Shown: positions 29,104 to 40,322 of the stretch, piece by piece | How positions within the stretch are numbered: the first letter of the stretch is position 1 | How the letters are laid out: every line of letters begins with the position of its first letter | From: Pasteurella dagmatis | GTDB taxonomy: Bacteria > Pseudomonadota > Gammaproteobacteria > Enterobacterales > Pasteurellaceae | Length of the DNA: 64,000 nucleotides | NCBI RefSeq assembly: GCF_900186835.1 | Contig: NZ_LT906448.1 | Span: forward strand, 1,240,001 to 1,304,000 | Direction: 5' to 3' | The notes under the pieces: generated by a model | Database searches by the model: none | What the model was told of the DNA's origin: nothing | What the model saw: the letters and a program-made list of their open reading frames with translations, nothing else | Translations under genes and position numbers: made by a program

Positions 29104-30024
29104 ATGAAAAAACTTACCGTTCTTGGCAGTGTGAATGCCGATCATGTGATTTCTGTACCGCACTTTGTGCAACCGGGTGAAACACTAATGGGGAGCAATT
29201 ACCATATTGCTTATGGCGGTAAAGGAGCCAATCAAGCTGTGGCCGCTGCAAGATTAGGTGCAAATATCGATTTTATTGCTTGTATTGGCGGTGATGACAT
29301 TGGTCAAGCAATGAAAAAAGAATTTGAAAAAGACGGTATGAATACCGATGCTGTTGTGGCAATCCCAGACCAAATGACTGGCATTGCAATGATTCAAGTC
29401 GCTGCTAGTGGAGAAAATAGCATAGTGATTTCAGCTGGAGCTAACGCCTATTTAAAAGAAGATATTGTTGAAAAATTCGCTGATAAAATCACGCAAGCAG
29501 ATGCATTATTAATGCAATTAGAAACGCCATTAAGTGCGGTCATTGCAGCTGCTAAATTAGCTAAATTAGCAAGCACGAAAGTGGTATTAAATCCAGCACC
29601 AGCACAAACACTTCCAGATGAATTGTTAACACAATTAGACATGATTACCCCAAATGAAACTGAAACTGAAATTCTCACTGGAGTAAAAGTAGTTGATGAA
29701 CAAAGTGCAGCACAAGCTGCTGATGTTTTCCACAGCAAAGGTATCGAGACGGTATTGATAACGCTTGGCTCAAAAGGCGTTTACGTGAGTCAACAAAGCA
29801 AATACAGCGAAGTCATACCGGGTTTTCGCGTACAAGCTAAAGACACCACTGCGGCAGGAGATACGTTTAATGGTGCATTAATGACCGCACTTTTAGAAAA
29901 TCAATCACTATTAGAGGCAATTCGCTTTGCACACGCAGCAGCAGCGATTAGCGTGACTCGTGAAGGTGCACAGCCTTCAATTCCAAGTCGGGAAGAAACG
30001 CTGACATTTTTACAAGAGCAATAA
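29104..30024 (+). CDS. rbsK: Ribokinase
   Basis: Phosphorylates ribose to ribose 5-phosphate, cytosolic PfkB-family kinase of 306 residues. N-terminal signature GGKGANQAVAAARLGA; C-terminal catalytic motif DTTAAGDTFNGAL, with the catalytic Asp in the usual AGD. Carries USS copies at 29532-29540 and 29884-29892. Confidence 0.96.
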   Translation: MKKLTVLGSVNADHVISVPHFVQPGETLMGSNYHIAYGGKGANQAVAAARLGANIDFIACIGGDDIGQAMKKEFEKDGMNTDAVVAIPDQMTGIAMIQVAASGENSIVISAGANAYLKEDIVEKFADKITQADALLMQLETPLSAVIAAAKLAKLASTKVVLNPAPAQTLPDELLTQLDMITPNETETEILTGVKVVDEQSAAQAADVFHSKGIETVLITLGSKGVYVSQQSKYSEVIPGFRVQAKDTTAAGDTFNGALMTALLENQSLLEAIRFAHAAAAISVTREGAQPSIPSREETLTFLQEQ

Positions 30025-30091
30025 TAGAAAGATGCCTACTTAACCATAGAAACTTTATCCCAACAGAAAGAGTGTAAATGAGACGTTCAAA

Positions 30092-31087
30092 ATGCCAACA
30101 ATGAAAGACATTGCAAGGATTGCACAAGTATCCACTTCCACCGTTTCACACGTAATCAATAATTCTCGTTTTGTGAGCGATGAAATTCGTGAAAAAGTTA
30201 TGGCTGTAGTAAAAGAACTCAATTACACCCCTTCTGCACTTGCCCGTAGCCTGAAAGTGAAAGAAACCAAAACGATTGGTTTGTTAGTAACCGCCACAGA
30301 TAACCCATTTTTTGCCGAAGTAGTGAGTGGCGTGGAGCGCTATTGCCATCAACATCATTACAACTTAATCCTCTCTACTACTGAAGGAAGTAAGGACCGT
30401 TTGTTAAACAATCTCAATACGTTAGTACAAAAGCAAGTAGACGGTTTGTTATTGATGTGTGCAGATGCACGTTTTCATATTGGTAAAGATCTTAATCTCA
30501 ATTTACCTTTTGTAATTATGGACTGGTGGCCAACGGAAGAGAGTGCAGATAAAATTTATGAAAATTCAGAATATGGAGGCTATCTCGCAACCAAAGCCCT
30601 CATTGATAAAGGTCATAGAGTGATAGCAATCATTACTGGCAACTTAAAAAAATCCTTGGCACAGAATCGTTTGAAGGGATATCAAAAAGCACTTAAAGAA
30701 GCCCAAATTAAACCTAATCCAAATTGGGTTATCGAAAGTCATTTCGACTTTGAAGGCGGAATGCGAGGAATGGAAAAAGTGCTTGAGCTCAATCCTCGCC
30801 CGACGGCTGTATTTGCGTGTAGCGATAGTATTGCTTTTGGTGCATATCAAACCATTTGGCGACAAGGGCTAGCGATTCCACAAGATATTTCAATTATTGG
30901 CTACGATAATATTCAGCTTGCACAATATATGTCCCCCCCCCTTAGTACGATAAGCCAGCCCACGGCAGAATTAGGCAAACTTGCCGTCGAAACTCTGTTA
31001 CAGCGCATTAAAAACCCAAAAGAAAATTACCGCACTTTGTTGCTCAAACCAGAGCTTATTCTCAGGGAATCAATTCAATCACGCTAG
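30092..31087 (+). CDS. rbsR: RbsR, LacI-family ribose repressor
   Basis: 331-residue repressor. N-terminal helix-turn-helix [21 protein letters not shown] and hinge (about 2-60), then a periplasmic-binding-like sensor domain. It is at the end of the operon it controls and should bind the palindrome before rbsD. Bases 30933-30941 are nine C in a row (encoding part of MSPPLS at about residues 280-285), a slippage-prone tract. The ribosome site is weak. A USS lies at 31029-31037. Confidence 0.93.
   Translation: MPTMKDIARIAQVSTSTVSHVINNSRFVSDEIREKVMAVVKELNYTPSALARSLKVKETKTIGLLVTATDNPFFAEVVSGVERYCHQHHYNLILSTTEGSKDRLLNNLNTLVQKQVDGLLLMCADARFHIGKDLNLNLPFVIMDWWPTEESADKIYENSEYGGYLATKALIDKGHRVIAIITGNLKKSLAQNRLKGYQKALKEAQIKPNPNWVIESHFDFEGGMRGMEKVLELNPRPTAVFACSDSIAFGAYQTIWRQGLAIPQDISIIGYDNIQLAQYMSPPLSTISQPTAELGKLAVETLLQRIKNPKENYRTLLLKPELILRESIQSR
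30933..30941 (+). repeat. C9 homopolymer in the rbsR reading frame
   Basis: Nine consecutive C. In the present frame it reads Ser-Pro-Pro-Leu; gain or loss of one base would shift the last ~50 codons. Candidate phase-variation tract. Confidence 0.85.
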
Positions 31088-31121
31088 CACGCAATCTTAT
31101 AAATTAGAAGTTAGAAAAAAG

Positions 31122-31379
31122 ATGTTTAGATTTTTTAATGGATTATTTATTTCTGTTGACTTATTCACCTTATTTATCATTGCTGTGATCGCCATTGTTT
31201 TAGGATTTCACTTATTTCCGATTACCTCTTATATAATTGCAGGCGCTTTTCTTGCCGCCATATTGGCAATTTCATTCGAAGAATATATACAACCTAAACT
31301 CGCTCTTGCGACCAAACTGAATATTATCCAAGCTTTTAAAGCAGGCTTAAAAAAAGGTTTAGAACACAGCAAAAAATAG
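31122..31379 (+). CDS. Small two-helix inner-membrane protein
   Basis: 85 residues with a hydrophobic stretch from about 6 to 49 (two membrane helices) and a basic C-terminal end (GLKKGLEHSKK). I start at ATG 31122 (MFRFFNG); the frame is open upstream but only through rbsR. No domain recognised. It lies 34 bp after rbsR in the same direction and is followed by a terminator. Confidence 0.65.
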   Translation: MFRFFNGLFISVDLFTLFIIAVIAIVLGFHLFPITSYIIAGAFLAAILAISFEEYIQPKLALATKLNIIQAFKAGLKKGLEHSKK

Positions 31380-31423
31380 AGCCTATTGGTTAGCTTTTTC
31401 GATTTATACTTTCATTACAATAA

Positions 31424-31450
31424 AAAACGTGGGGAATCCCACGTTTTCTT
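31424..31450. terminator. Bidirectional terminator before pheA
   Basis: AAAACGTGGG/CCCACGTTTT stem with a GAAT loop and T/A flanks, between convergent genes. Confidence 0.85.
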
Positions 31451-32614
31451 TCATACATCAACTTCAACAGGCTTAATAATCTCGCTTGGATAGCAACCTA
31501 ATACTTTCAAGTAATTGCTATATTGTTTTAATTCGTCCAAGGCTTGTTGCGTTTCTGGATTATGAATATTGGCTTCGATCTCCAAATAAAACATCTCTTC
31601 CCAAGACCTTCCATAAATTGGACGCGACTCTAATTTTGTCATATTAATTTGATGTTTCTTGAATACTAAAAGCGCATCAACTAACGCCCCTGCCTTTTGC
31701 GCAGTACTCATTAACAACAATGTTTTGGTATGAATTTGTGGTGACACTTTCAATGGATTTTTCGCCACTACAATAAAGCGCGTAATGTTGTTCGATTGAT
31801 TTGCGATATTAGATTTTAATACGCTCAATCCATATAAATGCCCACCATCTTCATTACCTAATGCTGCAATATTTGGTTTATTTAAGCTAGACACTAATTG
31901 CATTGCATGTGAGCTACTTTCACAATATTCAATATGCACTCGCTCTAAACTCTTGATAAATTGACTACATTGTTGAATCACTTGTGGATGACTATAAAGC
32001 GTATCAATTTTGCTTAAATCAGTCTGACCATTCACTAGCACACAATGCTTAATTGGATAAGCTAATTCACCGACCAAAGACAAATCAGTATGCTGTAATA
32101 AATCATACACTTCATTAATTGCACCGGAGGTAGTATTCTCCAAAGGCAACACACCATAATCTGCCTCACCTTTGTTGACTCTATCAAAGATCTCATCAAA
32201 AGAGCTACAACTCAATTCAACTAAATTTTCTTGATAACGTGTCGCATAATTACGCGCAGCCAAATTAGAATACGAACCACGTTTGCCTAGAAAAGCAATG
32301 TGAATATTTTGTTCGCGTTTCTCATTCAGTTTTTTCTGCAAATAAACCTGCTGAGTCACTACGGAGTCCTCAATAATACGTTGAAAAATCTCCATAATAT
32401 ATTGAGGTTCAAGTTGATAATTTTGGCTTTCTGAAAATTGAACAAGTTCTTGCAATAGCTGTTGTTCACGCACTAAATCACGTAGAGGCTTCTGTGTTAC
32501 CTCTTTGCTACGAGCTACATCAAATGCTAATCGATGGCGCTCAGACAGCAATTTTAATAAAGCACGATCAATACGCGTAATTTGCTGACGGATTTCACTT
32601 AAATCAAGAGACAT
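31451..32614 (-). CDS. pheA: PheA, chorismate mutase / prephenate dehydratase
   Basis: Bifunctional enzyme converting chorismate to phenylpyruvate for phenylalanine synthesis. The 387 residues have the N-terminal AroQ mutase (about 1-90, [22 protein letters not shown]), the dehydratase (about 100-285, with [18 protein letters not shown] and the threonine-containing NITRFIVVA), and a C-terminal ACT domain (ending with [18 protein letters not shown]). The length matches E. coli PheA (386). No leader peptide is seen; the gap to yqhD is only 47 bp. Confidence 0.96.
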   Translation of the reverse strand: MSLDLSEIRQQITRIDRALLKLLSERHRLAFDVARSKEVTQKPLRDLVREQQLLQELVQFSESQNYQLEPQYIMEIFQRIIEDSVVTQQVYLQKKLNEKREQNIHIAFLGKRGSYSNLAARNYATRYQENLVELSCSSFDEIFDRVNKGEADYGVLPLENTTSGAINEVYDLLQHTDLSLVGELAYPIKHCVLVNGQTDLSKIDTLYSHPQVIQQCSQFIKSLERVHIEYCESSSHAMQLVSSLNKPNIAALGNEDGGHLYGLSVLKSNIANQSNNITRFIVVAKNPLKVSPQIHTKTLLLMSTAQKAGALVDALLVFKKHQINMTKLESRPIYGRSWEEMFYLEIEANIHNPETQQALDELKQYSNYLKVLGCYPSEIIKPVEVDV

Positions 32615-32651
32615 ATTTTTTCCCGCTAAAATAAAAATCTGGTGAAAGCTG

Positions 32652-32672
32652 ACCGCACTTTTTACAGTGCGG
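32652..32672 (-). repeat. USS at the yqhD 3' end, part of a weak hairpin
   Basis: ACCGCACTT (32652-32660) next to the partial inverse GTGCGG inside the last codons of yqhD; can form a short hairpin but has no T tract. Confidence 0.7.
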
Positions 32673-33816
32673 CATATAAAATTTCTTTCACTGCTTGGCG
32701 ATCTAAATTTTTGTGTTCACCTAAGTTATAACCTTGATGTTGTTCTAATTTATCTAAAATAACAGAAAATTGGCTATCATCAATAGAATAATCACGGAAA
32801 CGTGTTTTTACGCCCATTTGTTCGAAAAATTCTCTAGTACGTTGAATGGCATAGTCCACAGCCTCATCTGCGTTTTCACCATTAAATTGCCAAACTCGCT
32901 GTGCAAATTGAATAATTTTTGCTCGTTTATGTATTTTTTGGTGCATCATTAATGAAGGTACAACAATCGCAAGAGTTTGGGCATGATCTAAACCATACAA
33001 TGCTGTTAATTCATGACCAATTGCATGTGAAGCCCAATCCTGAGGTACTCCTACGGATAGAATATTATTAAGCGCCATTGTCGCAGACCACATAATGTTA
33101 GCTCGAACATCATAATCTGCTGGATTTTGTAGTGCTTTTGGACCTTCTTCAATCAACGTTTGGAATACTCCTTCAGCAAAACGATCCTGAATCTTTGCAT
33201 TCACTGGGTAAGTCATATATTGCTCAAAAGTATGCACAAATGCGTCTACAACACCATTTGCTGTTTGTCTTTCTGGTAAAGAATAAGTAGTTGTTGGATC
33301 TAACACCGCAAATACAGGACGAACGAGCTCCGAAGCAAAAGATAGTTTATCTCCAGTCTCTTTACGGCTAATCACTGCATAGCCATTCATTTCTGAACCT
33401 GTCGCTGGCAATGTCATCACTGTGGCAACAGGAATAGTTTCCGTAATAGGAGCATGTTTTGCCAAAATATCCCAAGGTGCTCCGTTAAAAAGCGCAGCGC
33501 TTGCAATGAATTTACTGCCATCTAAAACAGAGCCCCCACCTACAGCTAAAATAAAATCAATATTTTCTTTTTTTACTAACTCAACGGCGTTCATCAAGGT
33601 TTCATAAGTTGGATTAGGCTCGATACCTGAAAATTCGATCCATTCGAAATCAGCTAAAGCAGCCTCTACTTGTGAAAAAACACCATTCTTTTTCACACTT
33701 CCGCCACCCGTAGTTACTAAAATACGGGCATTTTTAGGAATATGCTGGCTGATTTTTTTGATTTGTCCTTGACCGAAAATAGCTAAGGTAGGTAATTGGA
33801 AAGTAAAATTAAACAT
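32662..33816 (-). CDS. YqhD-like iron/zinc-dependent alcohol (aldehyde) dehydrogenase
   Basis: NADPH-dependent aldehyde reductase of the type III (iron-containing) alcohol dehydrogenase family, 384 residues (E. coli YqhD 387). Cofactor-loop [11 protein letters not shown] (about 35-45) and [15 protein letters not shown]; metal ligands in [13 protein letters not shown] and [22 protein letters not shown] after the first strand fits NADPH preference. In E. coli this enzyme detoxifies lipid-peroxide aldehydes; that role is inferred here. TAAGGAG precedes the start. Confidence 0.9.
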   Translation of the reverse strand: MFNFTFQLPTLAIFGQGQIKKISQHIPKNARILVTTGGGSVKKNGVFSQVEAALADFEWIEFSGIEPNPTYETLMNAVELVKKENIDFILAVGGGSVLDGSKFIASAALFNGAPWDILAKHAPITETIPVATVMTLPATGSEMNGYAVISRKETGDKLSFASELVRPVFAVLDPTTTYSLPERQTANGVVDAFVHTFEQYMTYPVNAKIQDRFAEGVFQTLIEEGPKALQNPADYDVRANIMWSATMALNNILSVGVPQDWASHAIGHELTALYGLDHAQTLAIVVPSLMMHQKIHKRAKIIQFAQRVWQFNGENADEAVDYAIQRTREFFEQMGVKTRFRDYSIDDSQFSVILDKLEQHQGYNLGEHKNLDRQAVKEILYAAL

Positions 33817-34032
33817 TGTTATTGCTCCTTAAATTGGGCCATTGTGAATAAAGTTCAGTCTATATCCAAAGCAGTGAGTGCATAAATCTACTAGGTTGAT
33901 AGCATGAAGATTATTAGATGCATAAATATAACGTTAGAAAAGATTGATAACTTTTTAAATATCCTACTTCATTATACCATGATGCCATTTGTCCTCTATC
34001 ATTGATCTAATTTCCCTAAAAGATTTTCCAAT

Positions 34033-34060
34033 AAAAAAGGCGAATCTTGTTCGCCTTTAT
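34033..34060 (-). terminator. Terminator of metK
   Basis: AAAGGCGAA/TTCGCCTTT hairpin; the minus strand continues into TTTTTTATT. Confidence 0.85.
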
Positions 34061-34074
34061 TTAATAAATTAATT

Positions 34075-35229
34075 TTATTTTAATCCAGATGCTGCTCTTA
34101 ATTCTTCAGCCCTATCCACTTTTTCCCAAGGAAATTGTTCGCGACCGAAGTGACCATAAGCAGATGTTTCACGGTAAATTGGTTGAATCAGGTTAAGCAT
34201 TTTAATTAAACCGTATGGACGTAAATCAAAGAATTCACGCACTAACGACACTAACAATTCATTTGCCACTTTACCTGTACCAAAGGTTTCCACCATAATT
34301 GATGTTGGAGCTGCAACACCAATTGCATAAGAAAGTTGAATTTCACAGCGTTCTGCAAGTCCTGCAGCAACAATATTTTTGGCTACATAACGAGCAGCAT
34401 AAGCTGCCGAGCGATCAACTTTTGATGGATCTTTACCTGAGAAGGCACCACCACCATGACGTGCAGCTCCACCGTAAGTATCAACAATAATTTTACGACC
34501 GGTTAAACCACAATCCCCCATAGGTCCACCAATTACAAAACGACCAGTTGGGTTAATAAAATATTTCGTGTCTTTTGATAACCATTCAGCCGGTAATACT
34601 GGCTTAATAATTTCTTCCATTACCGCTTCATGTAAATCTTTTTGGCTGATACTATCACAATGCTGAGTTGAAAGCACAACCGCATCTACACCAACAATTT
34701 TGTTATCTTCATATTTTAATGTCACTTGGCTTTTCGCATCTGGTCGCAACCAAGGTAGAGTATCATCCTTACGCACTTTCGCTTGACGTTCCATCAAACG
34801 GTGTGCATACGTAATTGCCGCAGGCATTAATACATCAGTCTCATTAGTTGCGTAACCAAACATAATGCCTTGATCTCCCGCACCTTGATCTAATGGGTTC
34901 TCACGATCTACGCCTTGGTTAATATCAGAAGATTGTTTACCAATTGCATTTAATACTGCACAAGAGTGACCATCGAAGCCCATATCTGAATGTTTATAAC
35001 CAATATCACAAATGACTTGACGTGTTAAATTTTCAATATCAACCCAGGCTGATGTAGTAATTTCACCACCTACTAATGCCATACCTGTTTTTACATAAGT
35101 TTCACAGGCAACTCGTGCTTTAGGATCTTGTTTTAAAATTTCATCTAGTACCGCATCTGAAATTTGATCGGCAATTTTATCTGGATGCCCTTCTGACACC
35201 GATTCTGATGTGAACAAATAACTAGACAT
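34075..35229 (-). CDS. metK: S-adenosylmethionine synthetase
   Basis: Makes S-adenosylmethionine from methionine and ATP. The 384 residues equal E. coli MetK in length. Signatures: [21 protein letters not shown] near the N-terminus (written with a break at residue 20: ...ISD/AVLD), [12 protein letters not shown] and [21 protein letters not shown] lies upstream. The promoter carries tandem met boxes. Confidence 0.97.
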   Translation of the reverse strand: MSSYLFTSESVSEGHPDKIADQISDAVLDEILKQDPKARVACETYVKTGMALVGGEITTSAWVDIENLTRQVICDIGYKHSDMGFDGHSCAVLNAIGKQSSDINQGVDRENPLDQGAGDQGIMFGYATNETDVLMPAAITYAHRLMERQAKVRKDDTLPWLRPDAKSQVTLKYEDNKIVGVDAVVLSTQHCDSISQKDLHEAVMEEIIKPVLPAEWLSKDTKYFINPTGRFVIGGPMGDCGLTGRKIIVDTYGGAARHGGGAFSGKDPSKVDRSAAYAARYVAKNIVAAGLAERCEIQLSYAIGVAAPTSIMVETFGTGKVANELLVSLVREFFDLRPYGLIKMLNLIQPIYRETSAYGHFGREQFPWEKVDRAEELRAASGLK

Positions 35230-35253
35230 AATATCCTTCTTTTTAATTAATTT

Positions 35254-35277
35254 AGATGTTTCTGCGTCTGGACGGCT
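35254..35277 (-). promoter_or_regulatory. MetJ operator (three tandem met boxes) of metK
   Basis: On the minus strand AGCCGTCC, AGACGCAG and AAACATCT lie end to end, matching the AGACGTCT met box at 6, 5 and 6 of 8 positions. They overlap the predicted transcription start. Confidence 0.65.
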
Positions 35278-35305
35278 ATAATACGCCTTTAAATGAAAAA
35301 TTCAA
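35278..35305 (-). promoter_or_regulatory. Predicted sigma-70 promoter of metK
   Basis: Minus strand TTGAAT (35305-35300), 16 bp, TATTAT (35283-35278). Start near 35271, within the met boxes. Confidence 0.6.
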
Positions 35306-35317
35306 TCTTTAAATCAG

Positions 35318-35356
35318 AAAAATTTCCCCTTTCTTAAACAAAAAAGGGGGAAATTT
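35318..35356 (-). terminator. Terminator of pepB-ndk
   Basis: AAATTTCCCC/GGGGAAATTT hairpin with an A/T-rich loop; the minus strand continues TTTCTGATTT. Confidence 0.65.
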
Positions 35357-35383
35357 GGTAGGGAAAACGAGAAATGTGCAAAT

Positions 35384-35797
35384 TTAGAAAATTTCGCTTT
35401 CGACAAAGAAATAAGCAATTTCTCGCTTTGCGCTTTCCAGACTATCAGAACCATGTACAGAATTTTGGCGTTGATTAATCGCAAATTCTTTACGCAATGT
35501 GCCCTCTTCCGCTTGTTCTGGATTCGTTGCGCCAATCAAAGTGCGGTAATCTTTAACTGCATTTTCTTTTTCCAATACCAAAACAACAATAGGTGCTGTC
35601 AGCATATAAGCGACTAAATCGTGGAAAAATTCTCGACCTTGATGCTCTACATAAAACCCTTCGGCTTGAGCTTGGTTTAAATGCAACATTTTCGCCGCTG
35701 CAATGCGGAATCCTGCCTGTTCAAAACGAGCTAAAATAGCACCAATTAAATTACGTTTAACCGCATCTGGTTTGATAATTGCTAACGTTTTTTCCAT
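35384..35797 (-). CDS. ndk: Nucleoside diphosphate kinase
   Basis: Balances nucleoside triphosphate pools by phosphate transfer through a histidine. 137 residues. IKPDAVKRN near residues 8-16 and active-site His115 in NSVHGSDS. The pepB stop codon lies 15 bp upstream and overlaps the ndk Shine-Dalgarno sequence (TTAAGGA), so the two genes form an operon. A USS lies at 35539-35547. Confidence 0.96.
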   Translation of the reverse strand: MEKTLAIIKPDAVKRNLIGAILARFEQAGFRIAAAKMLHLNQAQAEGFYVEHQGREFFHDLVAYMLTAPIVVLVLEKENAVKDYRTLIGATNPEQAEEGTLRKEFAINQRQNSVHGSDSLESAKREIAYFFVESEIF

Positions 35798-35812
35798 TAC
35801 GATATGAAATCC

Positions 35813-37117
35813 TTAAGAGTTCGATTGAGTTAATAAAAGATTCGCTAAAGTTTGTACACCAATGCCTGTTGCACCTACTGCCCATAAGTCACTTGCTGTT
35901 TTACGATAGGTCGCCGAACAGTCAATGTGTAACCAATTTTGTTGATAATTTTTCACGAAATAAGATAAAAATGCTGTTGCAGTACTTGCCCCAGCCCCCA
36001 CTGGTACAGTGCCTGTATTCGCAATATCTGCAAAGGCAGTACTAATTTGTGAACGGTGTAATTCAGCAAATGGTAAACGCCAGAAAGGTTCTTGCTCAAT
36101 TTCTGCGGCTTTAAATAAGGCATCGACTAATTTATCATCCATTGAAAGCACACAATGGTAGTCATTACCCACAGCCACTTTTGCTGCTCCCGTTAAGGTT
36201 GCACAATCAATAATAAATTGTGGATGTTGTTTATCCGCTTCAAGTAGACCATCGGCAAGCACCAAGCGTCCTTCGGCATCAGTATTTAAAATTTCAGCTG
36301 TTACACCATTACTATAAGTGATAATATCGCCAAGTTTGAAAGCATTGCTACTCACTAGGTTTTCGGCACAACATAAATATAGTTTCACACGTTTTTTTAA
36401 ACCACGCGCAATGGCTAAACCTAATGTGCCTGTCAATAAGGCTGCACCGCCCATATCAGTGCGCATTGTACTCATACCATCACTTGGTTTGATACTATAA
36501 CCACCACTATCAAAAGTAATGCCTTTTCCGACCAAACAGGCTAAAACAGGCTCATCTGGGTTGCCCGTTGGGTTAAAATCCAGTTGTAACATCGCTGGCG
36601 GGTTTGCAGAACCACGACCAACATTCCAAATACCTTGATAATTTTTTTCTTTTAATTCATCACCTGAAATAATGGAAAAACTTACCGCACTTTTATCGCC
36701 ATACTCTTCTGCTTGTTCTTCAATAAATTCTGCTGCTCGCTTAGCTAGCTCAACAGGAGTAATTACTTCCGCAGGTAAATTAATAATGTCACGCACAAAA
36801 TCACCACATTGAATACGAGCCAAAAGCTCTGCTTGTGGTTCATCATCTAGCACTGGAAATTCCAAGGCATAATCTTGTTTTGCACTATAAAAACCTTGAT
36901 AAAATGCCCAACAATTTTCTAAATCCCAATTATCACCAATCAGTTCTACATCTTTGATATTTTGAGCACGTAATTTACGTGCTACTTTTTGCACCGCCAA
37001 ACAATCTGAAAGCGATTTAATATGGATAACAGCTTGATCATTTTGAAAACTTAATATCGCATTTTGCCCCCAAACCTCGCTTGCGGCTTGAGTTGATAAG
37101 ATAACTTGCATTGACAT
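35813..37117 (-). CDS. pepB: Peptidase B (leucyl aminopeptidase family M17)
   Basis: Cytosolic metal-dependent aminopeptidase, 434 residues (E. coli PepB 427). Metal and catalytic segments: [33 protein letters not shown] and the M17 signature [14 protein letters not shown]. Start ATG 37117 with AAGGGA at good spacing. First gene of pepB-ndk. A USS lies at 36684-36692. Confidence 0.94.
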   Translation of the reverse strand: MSMQVILSTQAASEVWGQNAILSFQNDQAVIHIKSLSDCLAVQKVARKLRAQNIKDVELIGDNWDLENCWAFYQGFYSAKQDYALEFPVLDDEPQAELLARIQCGDFVRDIINLPAEVITPVELAKRAAEFIEEQAEEYGDKSAVSFSIISGDELKEKNYQGIWNVGRGSANPPAMLQLDFNPTGNPDEPVLACLVGKGITFDSGGYSIKPSDGMSTMRTDMGGAALLTGTLGLAIARGLKKRVKLYLCCAENLVSSNAFKLGDIITYSNGVTAEILNTDAEGRLVLADGLLEADKQHPQFIIDCATLTGAAKVAVGNDYHCVLSMDDKLVDALFKAAEIEQEPFWRLPFAELHRSQISTAFADIANTGTVPVGAGASTATAFLSYFVKNYQQNWLHIDCSATYRKTASDLWAVGATGIGVQTLANLLLTQSNS

Positions 37118-37199
37118 AAGAAATCCCTTTTAAAATAAGTGGTAAGAAAAAGTGTTCTCAATATATCAGCTTTTCACTCATTTGTATCTGATTGTGAGT

Positions 37200-38249
37200 T
37201 TATCTTTTACTTTGGGTGGTAAAATATTGTACATACCACTTCACTGTATTTCGTAAGCCTTGTGTAAAATCTGTTTTGGCTTGCCACCCCAATTCAGTAT
37301 GAATTTTATTTAGATTCAAGGCATATCGTCTATCGTGACCGGGGCGATCTTGCACAAAGCAAATCAACTGATTGAAATCCTGAATATTGGTCAATTGTGG
37401 TTCAAATATTTGTAAGTCTCCTACTTGACGTAATTCGTTTAAAAAGCCACAAATCTGGCTCACCACGTCGAAATTAGTAAGTTCATTGTTTCCACCAATA
37501 TTATAATGCTCCCCCTCTTTGCCATTGACTAACACCTGATATAAAGCTTCAACATGATCATTGACAAATAACCAATCTCGTCGTTGTTGACCATCACCAT
37601 AGATCGGCAAACTTAGCCCTTGCAAAGCACGACATATCATTAATGGAACTAATTTTTCGGGATATTGATAAGGTCCATAATTATTCGCACTGTGTGTCAC
37701 TAATATTGGCAATCCATAAGTGCGATGCCAGGCTTGTACTAAATGATCGCTAGACGCCTTGGAAGCTGAATAGGGGCTACTTGGCTGATACTGGTTATTT
37801 TCAGTAAATGCTTGCTCATCAAGAGCTAAATCACCATACACTTCGTCAGTAGAAATATGTAAAAAACGGAATTCTGTTTTTTTCTTGATAGGTAAATATT
37901 GCCAATATTGGCGAGTAGCTTCTAACAGCTGATAAGTGCCTACAATATTAGTTTGAATAAAATCTGCCGCACCTAGAATGGAGCGATCTACATGACTTTC
38001 TGCTGCTAAATGCATAATTGCATCAGGTTGATATTGCTCAATGAGCTTTGCTATCGTCAAATAATCACAAATATCTACTTGTTCAAAAATATAACGGGGA
38101 TTTTCTACCACGCTTTGTAAGCCTTCAAGATTGGCTGCATAGGTTAGTTTGTCCACATTTAATACAGAATGTGGTGTTTCCGCCAAAAGATAGCGGATTA
38201 ACGCAGAGCCAATAAAACCTGCTCCACCAGTAATCAAAATTTTTTTCAT
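37200..38249 (-). CDS. rffG: dTDP-glucose 4,6-dehydratase
   Basis: NAD-dependent short-chain-type sugar dehydratase of 349 residues. NAD site [15 protein letters not shown]; catalytic [11 protein letters not shown] and [11 protein letters not shown] (Tyr and Lys). Supplies dTDP-4-keto-6-deoxyglucose for surface sugars. No other dTDP-sugar genes are adjacent, so I cannot say which glycan it serves; rfbB would be an equally valid name. Confidence 0.9.
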   Translation of the reverse strand: MKKILITGGAGFIGSALIRYLLAETPHSVLNVDKLTYAANLEGLQSVVENPRYIFEQVDICDYLTIAKLIEQYQPDAIMHLAAESHVDRSILGAADFIQTNIVGTYQLLEATRQYWQYLPIKKKTEFRFLHISTDEVYGDLALDEQAFTENNQYQPSSPYSASKASSDHLVQAWHRTYGLPILVTHSANNYGPYQYPEKLVPLMICRALQGLSLPIYGDGQQRRDWLFVNDHVEALYQVLVNGKEGEHYNIGGNNELTNFDVVSQICGFLNELRQVGDLQIFEPQLTNIQDFNQLICFVQDRPGHDRRYALNLNKIHTELGWQAKTDFTQGLRNTVKWYVQYFTTQSKR

Positions 38250-38404
38250 TGTTTTTCTCTTATCGCAATATCCTTACTTAATACGCTAGCAAAATACGAC
38301 CTATCTTACCCTCTTCTTGAAACATACATAATAAAAACTTTCCTGTTCAAAACAAAAACTGTATAATCCGCAAAGATTTTTTAACGAGATTCCGCCAACA
38401 AACA

Positions 38405-38413
38405 AAGTGCGGT
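38405..38413 (+). repeat. USS upstream of infA
   Basis: AAGTGCGGT with AATAATTT after it, in the infA leader; unpaired. Confidence 0.85.
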
Positions 38414-38423
38414 AATAATTTAA

Positions 38424-38660
<237 letters not shown>

Positions 38661-38670
38661 TTTGTTCCAA

Positions 38671-38700
38671 GAAAAAGCACTGAATTTTCAGTGCTTTTTC
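38671..38700. terminator. Terminator between infA and lnt
   Basis: GAAAAAGCACTGAA/TTCAGTGCTTTTTC perfect hairpin with a minimal loop, between convergent genes. Confidence 0.9.
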
Positions 38701-38718
38701 TTTTATGTCGTTTTATTT

Positions 38719-40260
38719 TTACGACTGTGTTTTGAATAAACGGCGTCTGACTAACAGACCAATACCGCGTAGCACCACGAGCAATAAAGCAAGTGCGTAT
38801 AATGGCATATTACCTAATACCGAATAAGGTGTTTTACCTGTTGTCGGTGCAATTTGGTGCGTTAAAGACGTTTCAATAAACTGTGGTGCTTGTGCCACTA
38901 ACGCTCCTTTTTCATCAATAAATGCCGTCACGCCAGTATTTGTCGCACGAATAACAGGTTTACCTAACTCAAGTGCACGCATTCTTGCCATTTGTAAATG
39001 CTGCCAAGGGCCAATCGAATCCCCAAACCACGCATCATTTGAAATTGTCACAATGAAATTACTCTCTTTATGTAAATTTTGGCGGAGTTGCTCACCTAAA
39101 ATAATTTCATAGCAAATTGCCGCACTAAATTTCTGCCCTTTTACTGCTAATGGTGATTGTAATTCTTCACCCGATTGAAACGCTGACATTGGCAAATTAA
39201 ATACCGTTCCCAACGGACGTAACACAGCCTCTAACGGCACATATTCACCAAAAGGCACTAGATGATGTTTGTTGTAACGATTTTTACTATTCAAACTATA
39301 AGGCTTTTCTTGACTACCTAAAGCAATAATAGAGTTAAACAGTTTGCCTAAATTTGCATCGTGATAAATTGTCCCGATCATCAATTCAGTACCATTTTGA
39401 CTCGCCACTTGCTGCAAACTGTGGAAAAACGGCTGAATGTCATTTTCCAATACTGGCAATGCCGATTCTGGCAATATGATCACATCACTTTTGCCTAAAT
39501 GTTGCATAATCAATTTCTGATAAATATCTAAAGTGCGGTAAAGATATTCAGGATCCCATTTTAGATTCTGTTCAATATTGCCTTGTAGTAAGCTCACCGT
39601 AAGGCGTTTATCTTCTTCTTTTTGCACATAATTCACTTGCGATGCGTAGACACTTAACCCCGCGACAATCGCTAACACCATTGTTTGAGAAACAACTAAA
39701 TGCCATTTTTTCTCTGATTGGAAAAACACAGAAATAACGCTAAAAATGACCGCACTTGCCCACATCACAAAGAATGTGACACCCTCAACACCAAAAATCG
39801 GTGCAAGCCCCGCAAAAGGACTATCAATTTGACTATAACCAAACTGTAACCACGGGAAACCGGTGAAAAGCCAGCCTCTTAAAAATTCTGTAAACGTCCA
39901 AATAACAGGAAAGATTGCCAAGCCAGTGACTTTAAAACGCTGAACCAGATAGGCAAATAATACGGGGTAAAGTGAAAGATAAGCCGACAATAACACGACA
40001 AGCAAATAGCTCACCGCAAGAGACGCGCCTCCAAACTGGTGAATACTGACGTGTAACCAATTGACACCAAAAGTAAAAAAGCCCATTCCCCATAGAAATG
40101 CGCCCCAAAGTGCGGTCTTTTTCTGTGGATTTTTCACTATGAAAAGCAAACCAATCAATGAAAGATACGCACAAGCCCAATAATCGAAAGGGGAAAATGC
40201 AAATACGCCAATCACACCTGAAATCAGCGCAATAAGATAAGTTAATAGAGAATTTTTCAT
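38719..40260 (-). CDS. lnt: Apolipoprotein N-acyltransferase
   Basis: Inner-membrane enzyme that adds the third acyl chain to lipoproteins, serving the several lipoproteins in this window. 513 residues: about six to seven N-terminal membrane helices, then a nitrilase-type domain with catalytic Glu (IILPESALP), Lys (NKHHLVPFGEYVP) and Cys (AAICYEIIL), and a final helix. I start at 40260 (MKNSLLTY); the frame is open to 40284. USS copies at 39531, 39749 and 40108. Confidence 0.94.
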   Translation of the reverse strand: MKNSLLTYLIALISGVIGVFAFSPFDYWACAYLSLIGLLFIVKNPQKKTALWGAFLWGMGFFTFGVNWLHVSIHQFGGASLAVSYLLVVLLSAYLSLYPVLFAYLVQRFKVTGLAIFPVIWTFTEFLRGWLFTGFPWLQFGYSQIDSPFAGLAPIFGVEGVTFFVMWASAVIFSVISVFFQSEKKWHLVVSQTMVLAIVAGLSVYASQVNYVQKEEDKRLTVSLLQGNIEQNLKWDPEYLYRTLDIYQKLIMQHLGKSDVIILPESALPVLENDIQPFFHSLQQVASQNGTELMIGTIYHDANLGKLFNSIIALGSQEKPYSLNSKNRYNKHHLVPFGEYVPLEAVLRPLGTVFNLPMSAFQSGEELQSPLAVKGQKFSAAICYEIILGEQLRQNLHKESNFIVTISNDAWFGDSIGPWQHLQMARMRALELGKPVIRATNTGVTAFIDEKGALVAQAPQFIETSLTHQIAPTTGKTPYSVLGNMPLYALALLLVVLRGIGLLVRRRLFKTQS

Positions 40261-40279
40261 AGTCTTCCCAGAATAATTA

Positions 40280-40301
40280 AGCACGAGTGAAAACTCGTGC
40301 T
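40280..40301 (-). other. Hairpin between corC and lnt
   Basis: AGCACGAGT/ACTCGTGCT perfect 9-bp stem with a GAAA-type tetraloop and no good T tract. It may stabilise corC mRNA or limit read-through into lnt. Confidence 0.5.
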
Positions 40302-40322
40302 ATTTGAATATTTATAACAAAG

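Noticed and set aside
31451-32661. pheA examined for a leader-peptide attenuator
   Set aside because: Only 47 bp separate it from yqhD and there is no Phe-rich small frame or terminator/antiterminator pair.
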